Of a stretch of 64,000 nt of DNA, positions 1 through 8,373 are shown one piece after another (positions within the stretch are counted from its first letter, which is position 1; every line of letters begins with the position of its first letter). The stretch is from Cytobacillus massiliigabonensis (GTDB taxonomy: Bacteria > Bacillota > Bacilli > Bacillales > Cytobacillaceae). The notes below the pieces were generated by a model. The model made no database searches. It worked only from the letters and a program-made list of their open reading frames with translations, and was not told the origin of the DNA. Both the position numbers and the translations under genes were made by a program. The DNA lies in assembly GCF_900199725.1 (NCBI RefSeq), contig NZ_LT904902.1:921964-985963 (forward strand), written 5' to 3'.

Positions 1-152
1 GAAATTTTCCGCTTATTTCTGCTTTTTAAGCTCTTCTTTGCATATTAACCGGAATTTTTCCGCTTATACCGCTTCTTAAGCACCTCTTTTTACATTACCC
101 GGAATTTCTACGCTTATTTCCTCTTCTTAAGCCGCCTCTTTTTACATTAACC
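1..152. repeat. 50-52 bp tandem repeat, left part
   Basis: About three units of roughly 50 bp, each starting CCGGAATTTCTACGCTTAT and running through a CTTCTTAAGC segment to TTTTTACATTAA. Unit starts are near 49, 99 and 151. The array is interrupted by an insertion sequence and resumes at 1667. No gene is visible here. It belongs to the dispersed palindrome family seen at 22, 34, 44, 51, 55 and 60 kb. Confidence 0.85.
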
Positions 153-231
153 AGTCAAGTCCTGAATTTTGTGTAAAAAGTGTCAACAATAAACTTCGAC
201 ATAATCAAAACTATAATAAGTGGACTACACT

Positions 232-349
232 ATTTCGAATTTACATTGAGGGGCGGGCATGATAGCCTGGAGGGCAAGCCAGGGGTTGTTAAACTCCTGG
301 CTTCCTGGCTTTACATCATGCCCGCGGAGGCTCAATGTCAATTCGAAAT
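232..349. other. 118-nt long hairpin inside the IS, downstream of the transposase
   Basis: ATTTCGAAT at 232-240 pairs with ATTCGAAAT at 341-349. ACATTGAG pairs with CTCAATGT, GCGGGCATGAT pairs with ATCATGCCCGC, and an inner AAGCCAGG pairs with CCTGGCTT. The whole segment is one imperfect cruciform or hairpin, much more GC-rich than its surroundings. It lies 3' of the minus-strand transposase, between the stop codon and the IS end. It has no U-tract, so it is not a simple terminator. Confidence 0.85.
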
Positions 350-383
350 TAGGCCGTCCAACATACCTAAAACAACTTATCAT

Positions 384-1568
384 CTAATTTCTTTGGTATG
401 GAGTATTCCCTACCTTTATTTTTTTGTTTGCTTGTTGTTCTGCAATATCCATTAAAAGTGCCCCTATTAATCTAAACGCTGACTGTGTATTGGGAAAAAT
501 CCTTATAACTTGTTCCCTTCTCCTAACCTCTTGATTTAATCGTTCCAATGAATTTGTACAGTGAATATAAAGGTGATATTTCGAAGGTTCGTTTAAGTAT
601 TGAATGGCATCTTCGAAGCCATCTTCTAACGTCGATATTGCCTTATCTAGTTTTGGATTTTCTGCAAAATGCTTCACAAATTCCTCTTTAAATTCTCTAG
701 CATCCTCAATTGTTACAGCGTCAAATATTCTCTTTAAGCCAATTTTTACGTCATCCATGTCTTTTTTTGGCAAATGATTAAAGATATTACGTTTAAAATG
801 CACGGAGCAGCGTTGCCAAGTAGTCCCCACAAATTCTTCGGTAATAGCCTTTTTTAAGCCCTTATGTGCGTCAGATATGATTAGTTTAGGTGATTGAAGA
901 CCACGAGATTGTAAGTACTGAAAAAATCTTTGCCAAGCCTCATAGCTCTCAGCGTGATCTACTTTTAAACCCAGGATTTCTCGACCATTTTGTTCATTAA
1001 TGGCGGTTGCAATATAAACTGCCTTAGATACAACACGGTTATGTTCCCTTACTTTAATATACATGGCATCTGCAAACATGTAGGGATAATACATTGTATT
1101 TAGGGGCCTATTTGTCCACGTGTTAACAATGGGATCTAACTTTTCTGTTAGTGAAGAAACAAAAGACTTTGAAACGCTCACTCCACATAATTGTTGAATA
1201 ATATTTTTGACCTTCCGAGTAGATACCCCATTCACAACCATCTCAAGCATGGAAAGGACAAAAGCTTGGTCACACCGGGAATATCTTTCAAAAACGGATG
1301 GTGAAAATTCCCCATTACGTGTACGAGGTACCTTTAAGGTTATTTTACCAATATTCAAAAGTAGACCACGTTCATAATAACCATTCCGAGAGTCCTGCCG
1401 GTCAGGAGTACGTTCGTAAGCTCCAGCTTGTAAATAATCATCACGTTCTTTTTCCATCACTGTATTTAACACTAGAACTACAGAGGCTTTCATAACGGCG
1501 CCTAAATCAGAATTCATAACGGCGTCTTTTAAATCTTCAATATTTAGGTTAAACTGAATTTGAGTCAA
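384..1568 (-). CDS. IS256-family transposase
   Basis: 394 residues, the usual full length for this DDE transposase family, which cuts and pastes the flanking element through a circular intermediate. The likely catalytic triad is D167 (in FADAMYIKVR), D233 (ISDAHKGL) and E342 (CTNSLERLNQEVRRR). The C-terminal NSLERLN...RR signature is typical of the family. The frame is open from a start with AGGAGG-like sequence upstream (about 1575) to the stop, so the copy looks functional. It is the only gene in the element and nothing nearby depends on it. Confidence 0.97.
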   Translation of the reverse strand: MTQIQFNLNIEDLKDAVMNSDLGAVMKASVVLVLNTVMEKERDDYLQAGAYERTPDRQDSRNGYYERGLLLNIGKITLKVPRTRNGEFSPSVFERYSRCDQAFVLSMLEMVVNGVSTRKVKNIIQQLCGVSVSKSFVSSLTEKLDPIVNTWTNRPLNTMYYPYMFADAMYIKVREHNRVVSKAVYIATAINEQNGREILGLKVDHAESYEAWQRFFQYLQSRGLQSPKLIISDAHKGLKKAITEEFVGTTWQRCSVHFKRNIFNHLPKKDMDDVKIGLKRIFDAVTIEDAREFKEEFVKHFAENPKLDKAISTLEDGFEDAIQYLNEPSKYHLYIHCTNSLERLNQEVRRREQVIRIFPNTQSAFRLIGALLMDIAEQQANKKIKVGNTPYQRN

Positions 1569-1666
1569 AATAAGTTCCTCCTCATTGTTTTCGTCGCTGT
1601 TAACATTGTAGACAAGAGGAATTATTTTGACTCCTTTTCTTTTTACACAATTATATGGGCTTAATC

Positions 1667-1800
1667 CATTAACCGGAATTTCTACGCTTATTTCCTCTTC
1701 TTAAGCTGCCTTTTTGCACTTTAACCGGAATTTCTACGCTTATTCAGCTTCTTAAGCCGCCTCTTTTCACATTAGCCGGAATTTCTACGCTTATTAATAC
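1667..1800. repeat. 50-52 bp tandem repeat, right part
   Basis: Continuation of the array at 1-152 beyond the IS. CCGGAATTTCTACGCTTAT recurs at about 1673, 1725 and 1776. No open frame or promoter is seen between here and the next gene at 1871. Confidence 0.85.
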
Positions 1801-1870
1801 TCGGGCCTACACACAAATCAACCATGCCTTTAATAAAAAATGCGATTACATGATTCTATAACCGCACCCT

Positions 1871-2104
1871 TCAGCTTAATAGAAGTCCTTTTATTGATAC
1901 AAATATTGAAAATAAAAAAACAGCAAGTAGAAGCCAGCCTACTCCTTTTTGTCCTTTTTGAAGCTCCTCTATCCCCATAACGAGCATGGTGAGACCCAAA
2001 AATAGAAGCATAATATCCGCAAACTTGTAATCTTCCGTAAAAACTCCATAGGAAGCAAATAAAAAAGTTATTACGGTAAACACATAACGAAGAACTTTCA
2101 GCAA
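1871..2104 (-). CDS. DUF3953-like small membrane protein
   Basis: About 77 residues with three hydrophobic stretches (YVFTVITFLFASYGVF, IMLLFLGLTMLVMGI, WLLLAVFLFSIFVSI), matching small DUF3953 membrane proteins of Bacillaceae. An ATG 45 bases upstream is in frame. The TTG at 2104 was chosen because AAAGGA lies at the right distance before it and the protein then starts directly with LLKVLRYVF. Function is unknown. It is followed by the IS-interrupted repeats. Confidence 0.75.
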   Translation of the reverse strand: MLKVLRYVFTVITFLFASYGVFTEDYKFADIMLLFLGLTMLVMGIEELQKGQKGVGWLLLAVFLFSIFVSIKGLLLS

Positions 2105-2163
2105 ATGATCATTTCCTTTCTGCTTAAAACCACAACTGGTAGATCTCATGAAAATTCCATTAT

Positions 2164-2697
2164 TTAATTCACAATCTTCTCTTCTTCTCTCGCTTTTATA
2201 GACTTTACGATCGCTTCACATTTTTTGATTGCCCACATGTAATGATCGGAAGTGTTTGCTGCAAAGTAACTGTATAAATGACTAGTTTTTGTCCATTTAT
2301 AGTATTTTTTTGTCATGATTTCTTCATTGGTATGTGATTGAATGAGTGCCATCACTCTTTCATGGCTTAGCTTCAATTTTTTTATCGCTTGATTGAAGGT
2401 TACATCCTGATAGTTTGCCCAAATTTGCTGGTTCAATAGATTAATAGTTCGCCATTTATAACCAGGTGCAGGAATAATAGGGGTATCTCCATCCATCCCT
2501 TCCCTATACCACCTCTCAAGCATGGCATGCCATTCATACAGATGCATCAAGACATCGCGAAAATTCTTATCTCTTTCTTGTGTTTCAATAGAGATATCCC
2601 TTTTTCTGATAGGAATGGATTCAATGATTTCAAGCAGAGCTTTAAAATTATTGTTGCTATTCAGTAATAGATTTTCCTTTTCACTTTTTGCTATCAT
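2164..2697 (-). CDS. ClbS/DfsB family four-helix-bundle protein
   Basis: 177 residues, almost all helical, of the ClbS/DfsB (DUF1706) family. ClbS is known as the colibactin self-resistance hydrolase, and most Bacillus members have no assigned substrate. The family core is visible: the ALLEIIESIP region, FRDVLMHLYEWHAMLERWYREG around residue 50, a W-R-IN-LNQQIW motif, and SHLYSYFAANTSDHYMWA near the C-terminus. It lies 15 bases upstream of the DUF3953-like gene on the same strand, so the two may be cotranscribed. A detoxification role is only inferred. Confidence 0.85.
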   Translation of the reverse strand: MIAKSEKENLLLNSNNNFKALLEIIESIPIRKRDISIETQERDKNFRDVLMHLYEWHAMLERWYREGMDGDTPIIPAPGYKWRTINLLNQQIWANYQDVTFNQAIKKLKLSHERVMALIQSHTNEEIMTKKYYKWTKTSHLYSYFAANTSDHYMWAIKKCEAIVKSIKAREEEKIVN

Positions 2698-2960
2698 GAG
2701 CGTTTCCTCCTCTTCTACGGTAGCACTCTGAATGGCACAGAGGCAGATTAAATTAGATGATTTAATTGCTTTTTACTCTTCGCCCCTAAGTGGGCTGGCC
2801 GCAGGAATCCACTGGCCCTAATATGTTCGCCATTCAATCGTTTAAATCCTCTATTTGTTTCATGTCTTTTGTTTCAATTAGTTAGAGTCTAATTGAATAA
2901 GCATAAAAGCTAGTATAAAGGGTACTATACCTCTATACACATGAATGAGGTGACGAAAAC

Positions 2961-3440
2961 ATGATAAAACAAGAAGAAATGGAAACATTAAGAGAGTTAA
3001 TCAAAGAAGTAGATACGGCCATGCTGACGACGGTAACGGAAGAAGGGCTTGTTTCTCGTCCGATGAAAACACAAGAAGTGGAGTTTGATGGGGACTTATG
3101 GTTTTTCACGAAAAAAGAGACTAGTAAATATGAAGAAATTCTGCATGATCAAGATGTGAATGTGGCTTATGCTGGTAAATCCTATGTTTCCGTCCGTGGA
3201 AGAGCGGAAATCGTTGAAGATTTAGCCAAGAAAAAGGAATTGTGGAGCAAAGCATATGAGGCAATCATGCAAACCTCTTATGATGACCCGAACGTTGTCT
3301 TAATCAAGGTAAAAGCGGAAGCAGCCGAATATTGGGATACCGGTAATTTTACGAAGAAAATTGCCTTTCTCTATAAACGCATGACAGGGCAAAGTGCTGA
3401 ATCGAATGATGGGAATGAAACGGTTGAATTGAATCATTAA
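2961..3440 (+). CDS. Pyridoxamine 5'-phosphate oxidase-like general stress protein
   Basis: 159 residues with a split-barrel flavin-binding fold of the general-stress-protein-26 type. The N-terminal segment (DTAMLTTVTEEGLVSRPM, then GDLWFFTKKETSKYEEI) contacts FMN in this family. A GAGGTGACGAAAAC site sits just before the ATG. An AATTGAATAAG...TATAAA stretch about 50-70 bases upstream could be a promoter, but no clear sigma-B site is seen. It is probably a cytosolic flavin or heme-binding oxidoreductase, and its substrate cannot be read from the sequence. Confidence 0.9.
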   Translation: MIKQEEMETLRELIKEVDTAMLTTVTEEGLVSRPMKTQEVEFDGDLWFFTKKETSKYEEILHDQDVNVAYAGKSYVSVRGRAEIVEDLAKKKELWSKAYEAIMQTSYDDPNVVLIKVKAEAAEYWDTGNFTKKIAFLYKRMTGQSAESNDGNETVELNH

Positions 3441-3541
3441 CAGCAATAATGGGTTGTCTAGGTATAGGGCAATCCATTTTTCTATGTTGAGTCGTGTTAA
3501 CCATTTGTACCTATATTTAATACGTGTACGAAGTGTTTTCA

Positions 3542-3871
3542 TTATTTCATTTGTTCTACACTTTTTTCCACGATTTCCACCATATCATCTTCAGCCCCAA
3601 GAGTAAATTTAAATAGACTTCCGCCGCCAGCGCCAATGGCTGAAATAAAAATAGTACTCTTATCCCCAACGACAGTAAGGCTCAAGCTAGCTCTATTGCC
3701 ATTTCGCATAAAATATTTATCATACACTCTCACAGCTATTTTAGTAGATCCAATCGTATAATTGCTTTCATCCACTAAATTCATGCTAATCCCACTAATG
3801 ACAATATCGTTTTCCAAATGCGTAACCACTTCCTCAAATTCACCAATTAATGTGTTTTCATACTTCGCCAT
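3542..3871 (-). CDS. DUF6054-like protein
   Basis: 109-residue cytosolic protein. The MAKYE...GEFEEVVTHLE start, KIAVRVYDKYFMRNGNRASLSLTVVG centre and ISAIGAGGGSLFKFTLGAE segment resemble the DUF6054 family as I remember it; a profile search would settle this. An AAGGAGGGATGACATC site precedes the ATG. Its stop lies about 100 bases from the convergent PPOX-type gene. Function unknown. Confidence 0.75.
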   Translation of the reverse strand: MAKYENTLIGEFEEVVTHLENDIVISGISMNLVDESNYTIGSTKIAVRVYDKYFMRNGNRASLSLTVVGDKSTIFISAIGAGGGSLFKFTLGAEDDMVEIVEKSVEQMK

Positions 3872-3938
3872 GATGTCATCCCTCCTTGCTAATTATTTTG
3901 CTAATAAGTGCGTTTACCAAATAAATAGGAATGCAGCA

Positions 3939-4106
3939 TTAGAATCCAGCGGGACCGTCTCCACTATTCCAATCACTCCCCACTTTCCCTTTGTTTATAC
4001 TAGGATCAATGCTCTTGGCATTCTTATCATTTCTTCTTTTCTTCCTTCTGTACTCAATCCATAAAGAAAACAACAAAATTCCCGCTATTATGATGAACCA
4101 CCACAT
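3939..4106 (-). CDS. Small one-TM membrane protein (55 aa)
   Basis: A short gene with a strong AGAGGGGGGA ribosome binding site eight bases before the ATG. The peptide begins MWWFIIIAGILLFSLWIEY, one membrane helix, followed by a basic RRKKRR patch and a polar tail ending DGPAGF. It lies 67 bases upstream of the DUF6054-like gene on the same strand, so the two may form an operon. I do not recognise a family. The binding site and clean helix-plus-tail layout support it as real. Confidence 0.65.
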   Translation of the reverse strand: MWWFIIIAGILLFSLWIEYRRKKRRNDKNAKSIDPSINKGKVGSDWNSGDGPAGF

Positions 4107-4231
4107 ATAATCCCCCCTCTCTTTATTATACGTTTAACTTATCATAAAGTTTTAATTTTCAGTTACTTCAATTAAGGAAACCTACGCTTGTTTAAGCAAA
4201 AAACTGATTCAACACCTAAATATTTTTTTCA

Positions 4232-4264
4232 GAAAAAAAGCTATTCTCCTATGGAAGAATAGCT
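4232..4264 (-). terminator. Intrinsic terminator
   Basis: AGCTATTCT at 4239-4247 pairs with AGAATAGCT at 4256-4264. On the minus strand the stem runs into a T-tract. It would end transcripts from the acyltransferase gene, about 170 bases downstream of its stop. Confidence 0.75.
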
Positions 4265-4437
4265 GTCATTAAGTGAGAATAGAATTACCATTCTGCAGCC
4301 CGTTATTTAATAATAAATTCTCCATTCGATATTGTCCTGCAACCATTGCAAGAAGCTACTGCCTTGTTCCACACTCGCAGACCAATCATTCATATCCTCA
4401 CAATAGTCTTAAGATAGAATCACGGGCAACCATGCAA

Positions 4438-5457
4438 CTACCTATTTGTACGAACTGCCAACAAGCTTTTTAAGCTGTCATCAATAAACTGATTATCGGG
4501 ACTGTTGATTCCGCGACCGGCAAAATGGCCCCAAATCGACTTGATCGGATTAAATTCAGCATTAGGTATAAGCTTCGCCTCGTATTCGTTATCGTCCGCC
4601 GTGCAGAAGAGATCCGTGCTCCCTGGCATGACGCAGGCAAGCGATTTAATGCTTTTGAGCGCCTCATCGAAATCTCCGTTATAGGCAGGATTTGCACTAA
4701 TATCTGCATGTTGGCCTGTCCATAACATAGCGAGGACATTGTGCGGATCCATCTTCATAAAGCTATCTTCCCAGACGCCAACCCCAAATTCTGCCAATGA
4801 TTCAAATCCCATTTCACGATAAAGTTCCTCTCTGTAAAAGGCCTGCGATACACCCCATCCCGCATACACACGTCCAACAGCGCGCATGTCTGCAGATGTC
4901 AATTCATTTAGTTTACTTGAATCGAAGCCAATTGCAGCCATGAGGGCAGCTTTCATTCCGTCGAGGACTACATACGTTTGCGGCCAAGTCTTTGCACCTC
5001 CGCAGAAAGGGGCAATTCGTTCCACCATGTCGGGATAACTTGCTCCCCATTGGAAAGATTGAACGCCTCCCATTGACCATCCAACTACGAGTGCAATTTT
5101 TTGAATGCCGAATTTTTCGGTCACCAGCCGATATTGGAATGTAACGTTGTCATAAATGGTTACCTGTGGAAAATTAGCCTTGTCGAATGGAGCAGGTGTA
5201 TTACTAGGAGACGAAGATAATCCGTTTCCAAGCAGATTTGGAACGATAATAAAATATTTACTCGGATCAAGTGCCATGCCGTTTCCAATCAGCCATTCAT
5301 TTTGAACATGCTGGTCGCCAAAAGCAGTTGGATAGACAATGACATTATCTTTCTTTTCATTCAATTTCCCATAAGTTTTATAAGCAAGAAAAGCATTCGG
5401 CAACGTCACTCCTGACTGCAATGTTACGTCTCCTAAGTCAAAAATTTCATAATCCAT
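4438..5457 (-). CDS. MetX-like alpha/beta-hydrolase (homoserine O-acetyltransferase family)
   Basis: 339-residue alpha/beta-hydrolase of the homoserine/serine O-acyltransferase group. The nucleophile is S128 in GWSMGG. An acid in GSTDLFCTADD and a histidine in SIWGHFAGRG near the C-terminus complete the triad. The family acetylates homoserine or serine for methionine or cysteine synthesis, but many stand-alone members are uncharacterised or act as esterases. The ATG at 5457 has GAGGGGAGAG before it and is preferred over an in-frame TTG 21 bases upstream. The divergent LysR gene 139 bases away is the probable regulator. No S-box or T-box leader is seen. Confidence 0.85.
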   Translation of the reverse strand: MDYEIFDLGDVTLQSGVTLPNAFLAYKTYGKLNEKKDNVIVYPTAFGDQHVQNEWLIGNGMALDPSKYFIIVPNLLGNGLSSSPSNTPAPFDKANFPQVTIYDNVTFQYRLVTEKFGIQKIALVVGWSMGGVQSFQWGASYPDMVERIAPFCGGAKTWPQTYVVLDGMKAALMAAIGFDSSKLNELTSADMRAVGRVYAGWGVSQAFYREELYREMGFESLAEFGVGVWEDSFMKMDPHNVLAMLWTGQHADISANPAYNGDFDEALKSIKSLACVMPGSTDLFCTADDNEYEAKLIPNAEFNPIKSIWGHFAGRGINSPDNQFIDDSLKSLLAVRTNR

Positions 5458-5596
5458 TGTTCGTATCTCTCCCCTCAAAATAAAACACAGACATTAAGAA
5501 TGTATTTCTTGTTGTTAGTATAAAGCCGTGTTACTCTCAATAAAAGTGAACAAAATTCAAGTTAGTATTCAATATTATTGAAAGTACAAGGGGGAA

Positions 5597-6511
5597 TTGC
5601 TGGTGGAACTGCGCCAACTGATTACATTCCGCACGGTTGCTTCAACTTTAAATTTCACCCGGGCTGCGGAAGTGCTGAACTATGTCCCCTCCAATGTCAC
5701 GATGCAAATAAAAGCATTGGAGGATGAGCTTGGTGTTCGTCTCTTTGACCGTTTAGGCAAGCAGCTCGTCCTTACAGCTGCGGGTAAGCGCTTTTTAACT
5801 CATATCCAAATCATCCTAGACAAATTGGACGAAGCTCGCAGTACCGTTCATGACAACGAAAATCTTAGCGGCACTCTGACGATCAGTGCCAACGAGGTTC
5901 TTTGCGCGTATCGCCTTCCAGTTGTCTTTAAGCGATTTCGCTCCCTCCATCCAGGCGTTCGTCTGATCTTCCGCTCTGTTCCAAATCAGGAACTCAAGCA
6001 AACGCTCTTTGATGGAACTGCGGATGTCGTCTTTATGCTGGACGAAACCATTCTTTCAACGAGACTTGCTGTAGAACCGTTGCTGGAAGAAACGTTCCGC
6101 TTGTTTGCAGCTCCTGACCATCCACTTGCGAAACTGCCTGTACTGAAGCAGGATGATTTTCACGGAGAAGTATTCCTGGTTAATGAAACAGGCTGTCCCT
6201 ATCGAACCATGTTTGACCGGTCATTTGAGAAAAAGGGCATTGATAGCCTGACTTATTTAGAGTTTCAAAATGCCGAAGCCATTAAACAATGTGCCATTTC
6301 AGGAATCGGTATTGCCTTCCTTCCTGAGGTCACAGTGGAAGCCGAGGTTGAACGGGGGGATCTTGTTGCCCTTCCATGGCAGCTTTCGGACTTGCACGTA
6401 TATACTCATATGGCATGGCATAAAGAAAAGTGGCTTTCACCAATCATATTATCTTTCTTAGAAGCAGCGAGAGAAGTTCTAGCTGTTGAGGAGGAAATTA
6501 AAACGGTTTAG
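5597..6511 (+). CDS. LysR-family transcriptional regulator
   Basis: About 304 residues. The N-terminal winged helix (LRQLITFRTVASTLNFTRAAEVLNYVPSNVTMQIKALE split over residues 5-42) and LFDRLGKQLVLTAAG wing are textbook LysR. The C-terminal periplasmic-binding-like domain starts near residue 90. Either TTG at 5597 or GTG at 5603 may be the start; AAGGGGG before them fits the GTG slightly better. It is divergent from the MetX-like gene, the usual arrangement of a LysR protein with its target, and the 139-base gap would hold the shared operator. Confidence 0.93.
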   Translation: MLVELRQLITFRTVASTLNFTRAAEVLNYVPSNVTMQIKALEDELGVRLFDRLGKQLVLTAAGKRFLTHIQIILDKLDEARSTVHDNENLSGTLTISANEVLCAYRLPVVFKRFRSLHPGVRLIFRSVPNQELKQTLFDGTADVVFMLDETILSTRLAVEPLLEETFRLFAAPDHPLAKLPVLKQDDFHGEVFLVNETGCPYRTMFDRSFEKKGIDSLTYLEFQNAEAIKQCAISGIGIAFLPEVTVEAEVERGDLVALPWQLSDLHVYTHMAWHKEKWLSPIILSFLEAAREVLAVEEEIKTV

Positions 6512-6689
6512 CTTATTTAATAAAAAGGCATTGGAATTTCTTATATTCTCAAAACGAAAGAGGCTGGTCTAAAAGAAAGAATGCCTGAATAAGTTAGGTC
6601 CATCGATTTATTTCGATTCGTTGTCACTTAACTAAAATTACCGGAGCCATGGGTGTTATTTAGTACAGTTTAATCTATACTTACGCATT

Positions 6690-7128
6690 TACAGTAGCCA
6701 ATGGGCTCTATTGGGTACTGTTAGAACTAAGCTTGCACAATTTCGGGAGCCAATGGGCCCTATTGGGTACTGTTAGAACTAAACTTGCACAATTTCGGGA
6801 GCCAATGAGACCTATTGGGTTCTGCTAGAACTAAACTTATACATTTACGGGAGCCAATGAGACCTATTGGGTACTGTTAGAACTAAGCTTATACAATTTC
6901 GGGAGCCAATGGGCCCTATTGGGTACTGTTAGAACTAAACTTATACATTTACGGTTGCCAATGAGACCTATTGGGTACTGTTAGAACTAAACTAATCCAT
7001 TTACGGGAGCCAATGAAACCTATTGAGTATTGTTAGAACTAAACTTACACCATTTACGGGAGCCAATGAAACCTATTGGGTACTATTAGAACTAAGCTTA
7101 CACAATTTCGGGAGCCAATGAGACCTAA
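6690..7128. repeat. 52-bp tandem repeat, about nine copies
   Basis: A unit of 52 bp repeats from about 6690 to 7128. Its core is GGGAGCCAATGAGACCTATT, followed by GGGTACTGTTAGAACTAAAC and an AT-rich spacer. Each unit contains an interrupted palindrome CCAAT...ATTGG. Copies differ by point changes (GGGCCC versus GAGACC in the centre). The 700-base gap between the LysR gene and 7210 contains no gene. Confidence 0.92.
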
Positions 7129-7147
7129 GTTCAGTTTGAAATATAAT

Positions 7148-7206
7148 CAAATAAGGGGCTGTCCAATAGTCTGAAAATAGACTTATAGGACAGCCTCTCC
7201 TTATTT
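7148..7206. terminator. Bidirectional terminator hairpin
   Basis: GGGGCTGTCC pairs with GGACAGCCTC, with an inner AGTCTGAAAATAGACT stem-loop. AT tracts flank both sides. It closes the minus-strand gene at 7210 and separates it from the repeat array. Confidence 0.75.
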
Positions 7207-7209
7207 AGT

Positions 7210-7575
7210 TTATTCTTTAATTTGCTCAAGATAATATAATAATTCTCCATTATCCCTTTCTACTATTAGTATTCCTCCTCTTCCAGTATGTGTACCATAC
7301 AAGGCTGTTCCTTTTGCTAATTTATTTGCTGTAAAGTTTCCCCATAACATGGAAGTGTTTCTCTGTCTTTTTATCTCCCCCATTTTTTGTCCCTTTTGAA
7401 GATTTCTCTTTTTTTCTTCGAACCATTCAAGCTCTGTCGCATTAGAGTAGATACGTCCGCCATATTTGATGATATCCCTATCTTCATCAATTTTTAGAAC
7501 ATCACTGCTAATTAGTACATATCCGCCAATCAACAAAATGCCAAGTGAAAGTAAAAAAACGAGGAATTTTTTCAT
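7210..7575 (-). CDS. Exported or membrane-anchored unknown protein (121 aa)
   Basis: The N-terminus MKKFLVFLLSLGILLIGGYV is a signal peptide or membrane anchor without a lipobox cysteine. The remainder is polar and probably extracellular, with the segments IIKYGGRIYSNATELEWFEEKK and GNFTANKLAKGTALYGTHTGRGGILIVE split across residues 40-110. GGAGGTCGGTT precedes the ATG. I do not recognise a family. A terminator follows directly, so it is probably monocistronic. Confidence 0.8.
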   Translation of the reverse strand: MKKFLVFLLSLGILLIGGYVLISSDVLKIDEDRDIIKYGGRIYSNATELEWFEEKKRNLQKGQKMGEIKRQRNTSMLWGNFTANKLAKGTALYGTHTGRGGILIVERDNGELLYYLEQIKE

Positions 7576-7664
7576 AACCGACCTCCTTTACTTAAAGGCA
7601 GCTAAAAATGAAATATGCGGTTTAATTAATCTCAAAGCGCATTTAACTTGCATTCTTCACAATC

Positions 7665-8237
7665 CTATACAAATTCATCCCAAGTAATGATTTCAACATC
7701 ATTAATTTCGACATCTCCAATACTTAATACATGTGGAATGTAAGGAAACAGTCCAAATCTATTCCCTTTTCTGCTTTCACTTTTGTAATATTCAACTGTA
7801 GCTGAGGGCAATCCTGTAAGTTCTTTATAGTCTTCAATAGCTAGTAATTCAATTTCGTTCTCGTCAATAGGGTCGGCTGGTCCTCTGTATCTCTCTTGAG
7901 AGTATAGGTAGATCACATTTTTATTGTTTTTTAATTTTTCAATTGGAATTTTATAAAAGAATTGTTTATCTTTCGTTTTAATTTCTAAAGATGTGAGCGC
8001 TTTGTATACAAAATGAGGATGTAAGGGCAGAAAGTGTAACACATCATTCCATAAACAATTTAGTTTTGGCACCTGTTTTCTGAGCAGTCTAGGTCTCTCC
8101 GGATGATCAAAATATTTTTCTGTGTATTTCTCATACAGCTGAGCATATGTATTCTTCAAAGAATTCAAGGGGATCAATTTGTCCCCCTTCATCTCGCTTG
8201 GCACCATGTGATAGACATATTGCTGCACCAAACACAC
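7665..8237 (-). CDS. Unknown cytosolic protein (190 aa)
   Basis: No signal peptide or membrane helix. Recognisable blocks are YHMVPSEMKGDKLIPLNSL near the N-terminus, PERPRLLRKQVPKLNCLWNDVLHFLPLHPHF around residues 45-80 (two segments), and a C-terminal acidic tail ending EIITWDEFV. GGAGGTGTGTTTGG lies before the ATG. It resembles unassigned Bacillus group proteins. An ADP-ribosyltransferase-like fold is conceivable from the N-terminal YHMVP motif but is not shown. Confidence 0.7.
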   Translation of the reverse strand: MCLVQQYVYHMVPSEMKGDKLIPLNSLKNTYAQLYEKYTEKYFDHPERPRLLRKQVPKLNCLWNDVLHFLPLHPHFVYKALTSLEIKTKDKQFFYKIPIEKLKNNKNVIYLYSQERYRGPADPIDENEIELLAIEDYKELTGLPSATVEYYKSESRKGNRFGLFPYIPHVLSIGDVEINDVEIITWDEFV

Positions 8238-8373
8238 CTCCGATTTTAAGTGAGTTCAATCTTTAGTTTCCTGCGCCTGCAGCACAAAAGGCGACTGCTA
8301 TTCTTTAGCACTGATAACGTTTGAGCTATCAACGATTACATCGATAAAATTAAAGAAATATCATACAAAAAAC

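Larger units (their letters stand above)
153..1666 (-). mobile_element. IS256-family insertion sequence
   Basis: A 1.5-kb element with one transposase gene. Both ends share the core TTGTGTAAAAAG (169-180, and inverted at 1639-1650) within imperfect inverted repeats of about 28 bp. CATTAACC occurs directly at 145-152 and 1667-1674, an 8-bp duplication of the size IS256-family elements make. Removing the element restores the surrounding 50-bp repeat, so the boundaries are well supported. The ends themselves diverge from each other, so the exact outer base is less certain. Confidence 0.85.

Noticed and set aside
180..455. 91-codon plus-strand frame at the IS left end
   Set aside because: It runs through the long hairpin and the 3' end of the transposase on the other strand; composition follows the palindrome.
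3300..3542. 80-codon minus-strand frame antisense to the PPOX-type gene
   Set aside because: It overlaps the 3' end of a well-supported gene, lacks a ribosome site and has no domain.
5458..5596. S-box or T-box leader before the MetX-like gene
   Set aside because: The gap is 139 bases and contains no SAM-riboswitch core or T-box sequence; a LysR operator is more likely.
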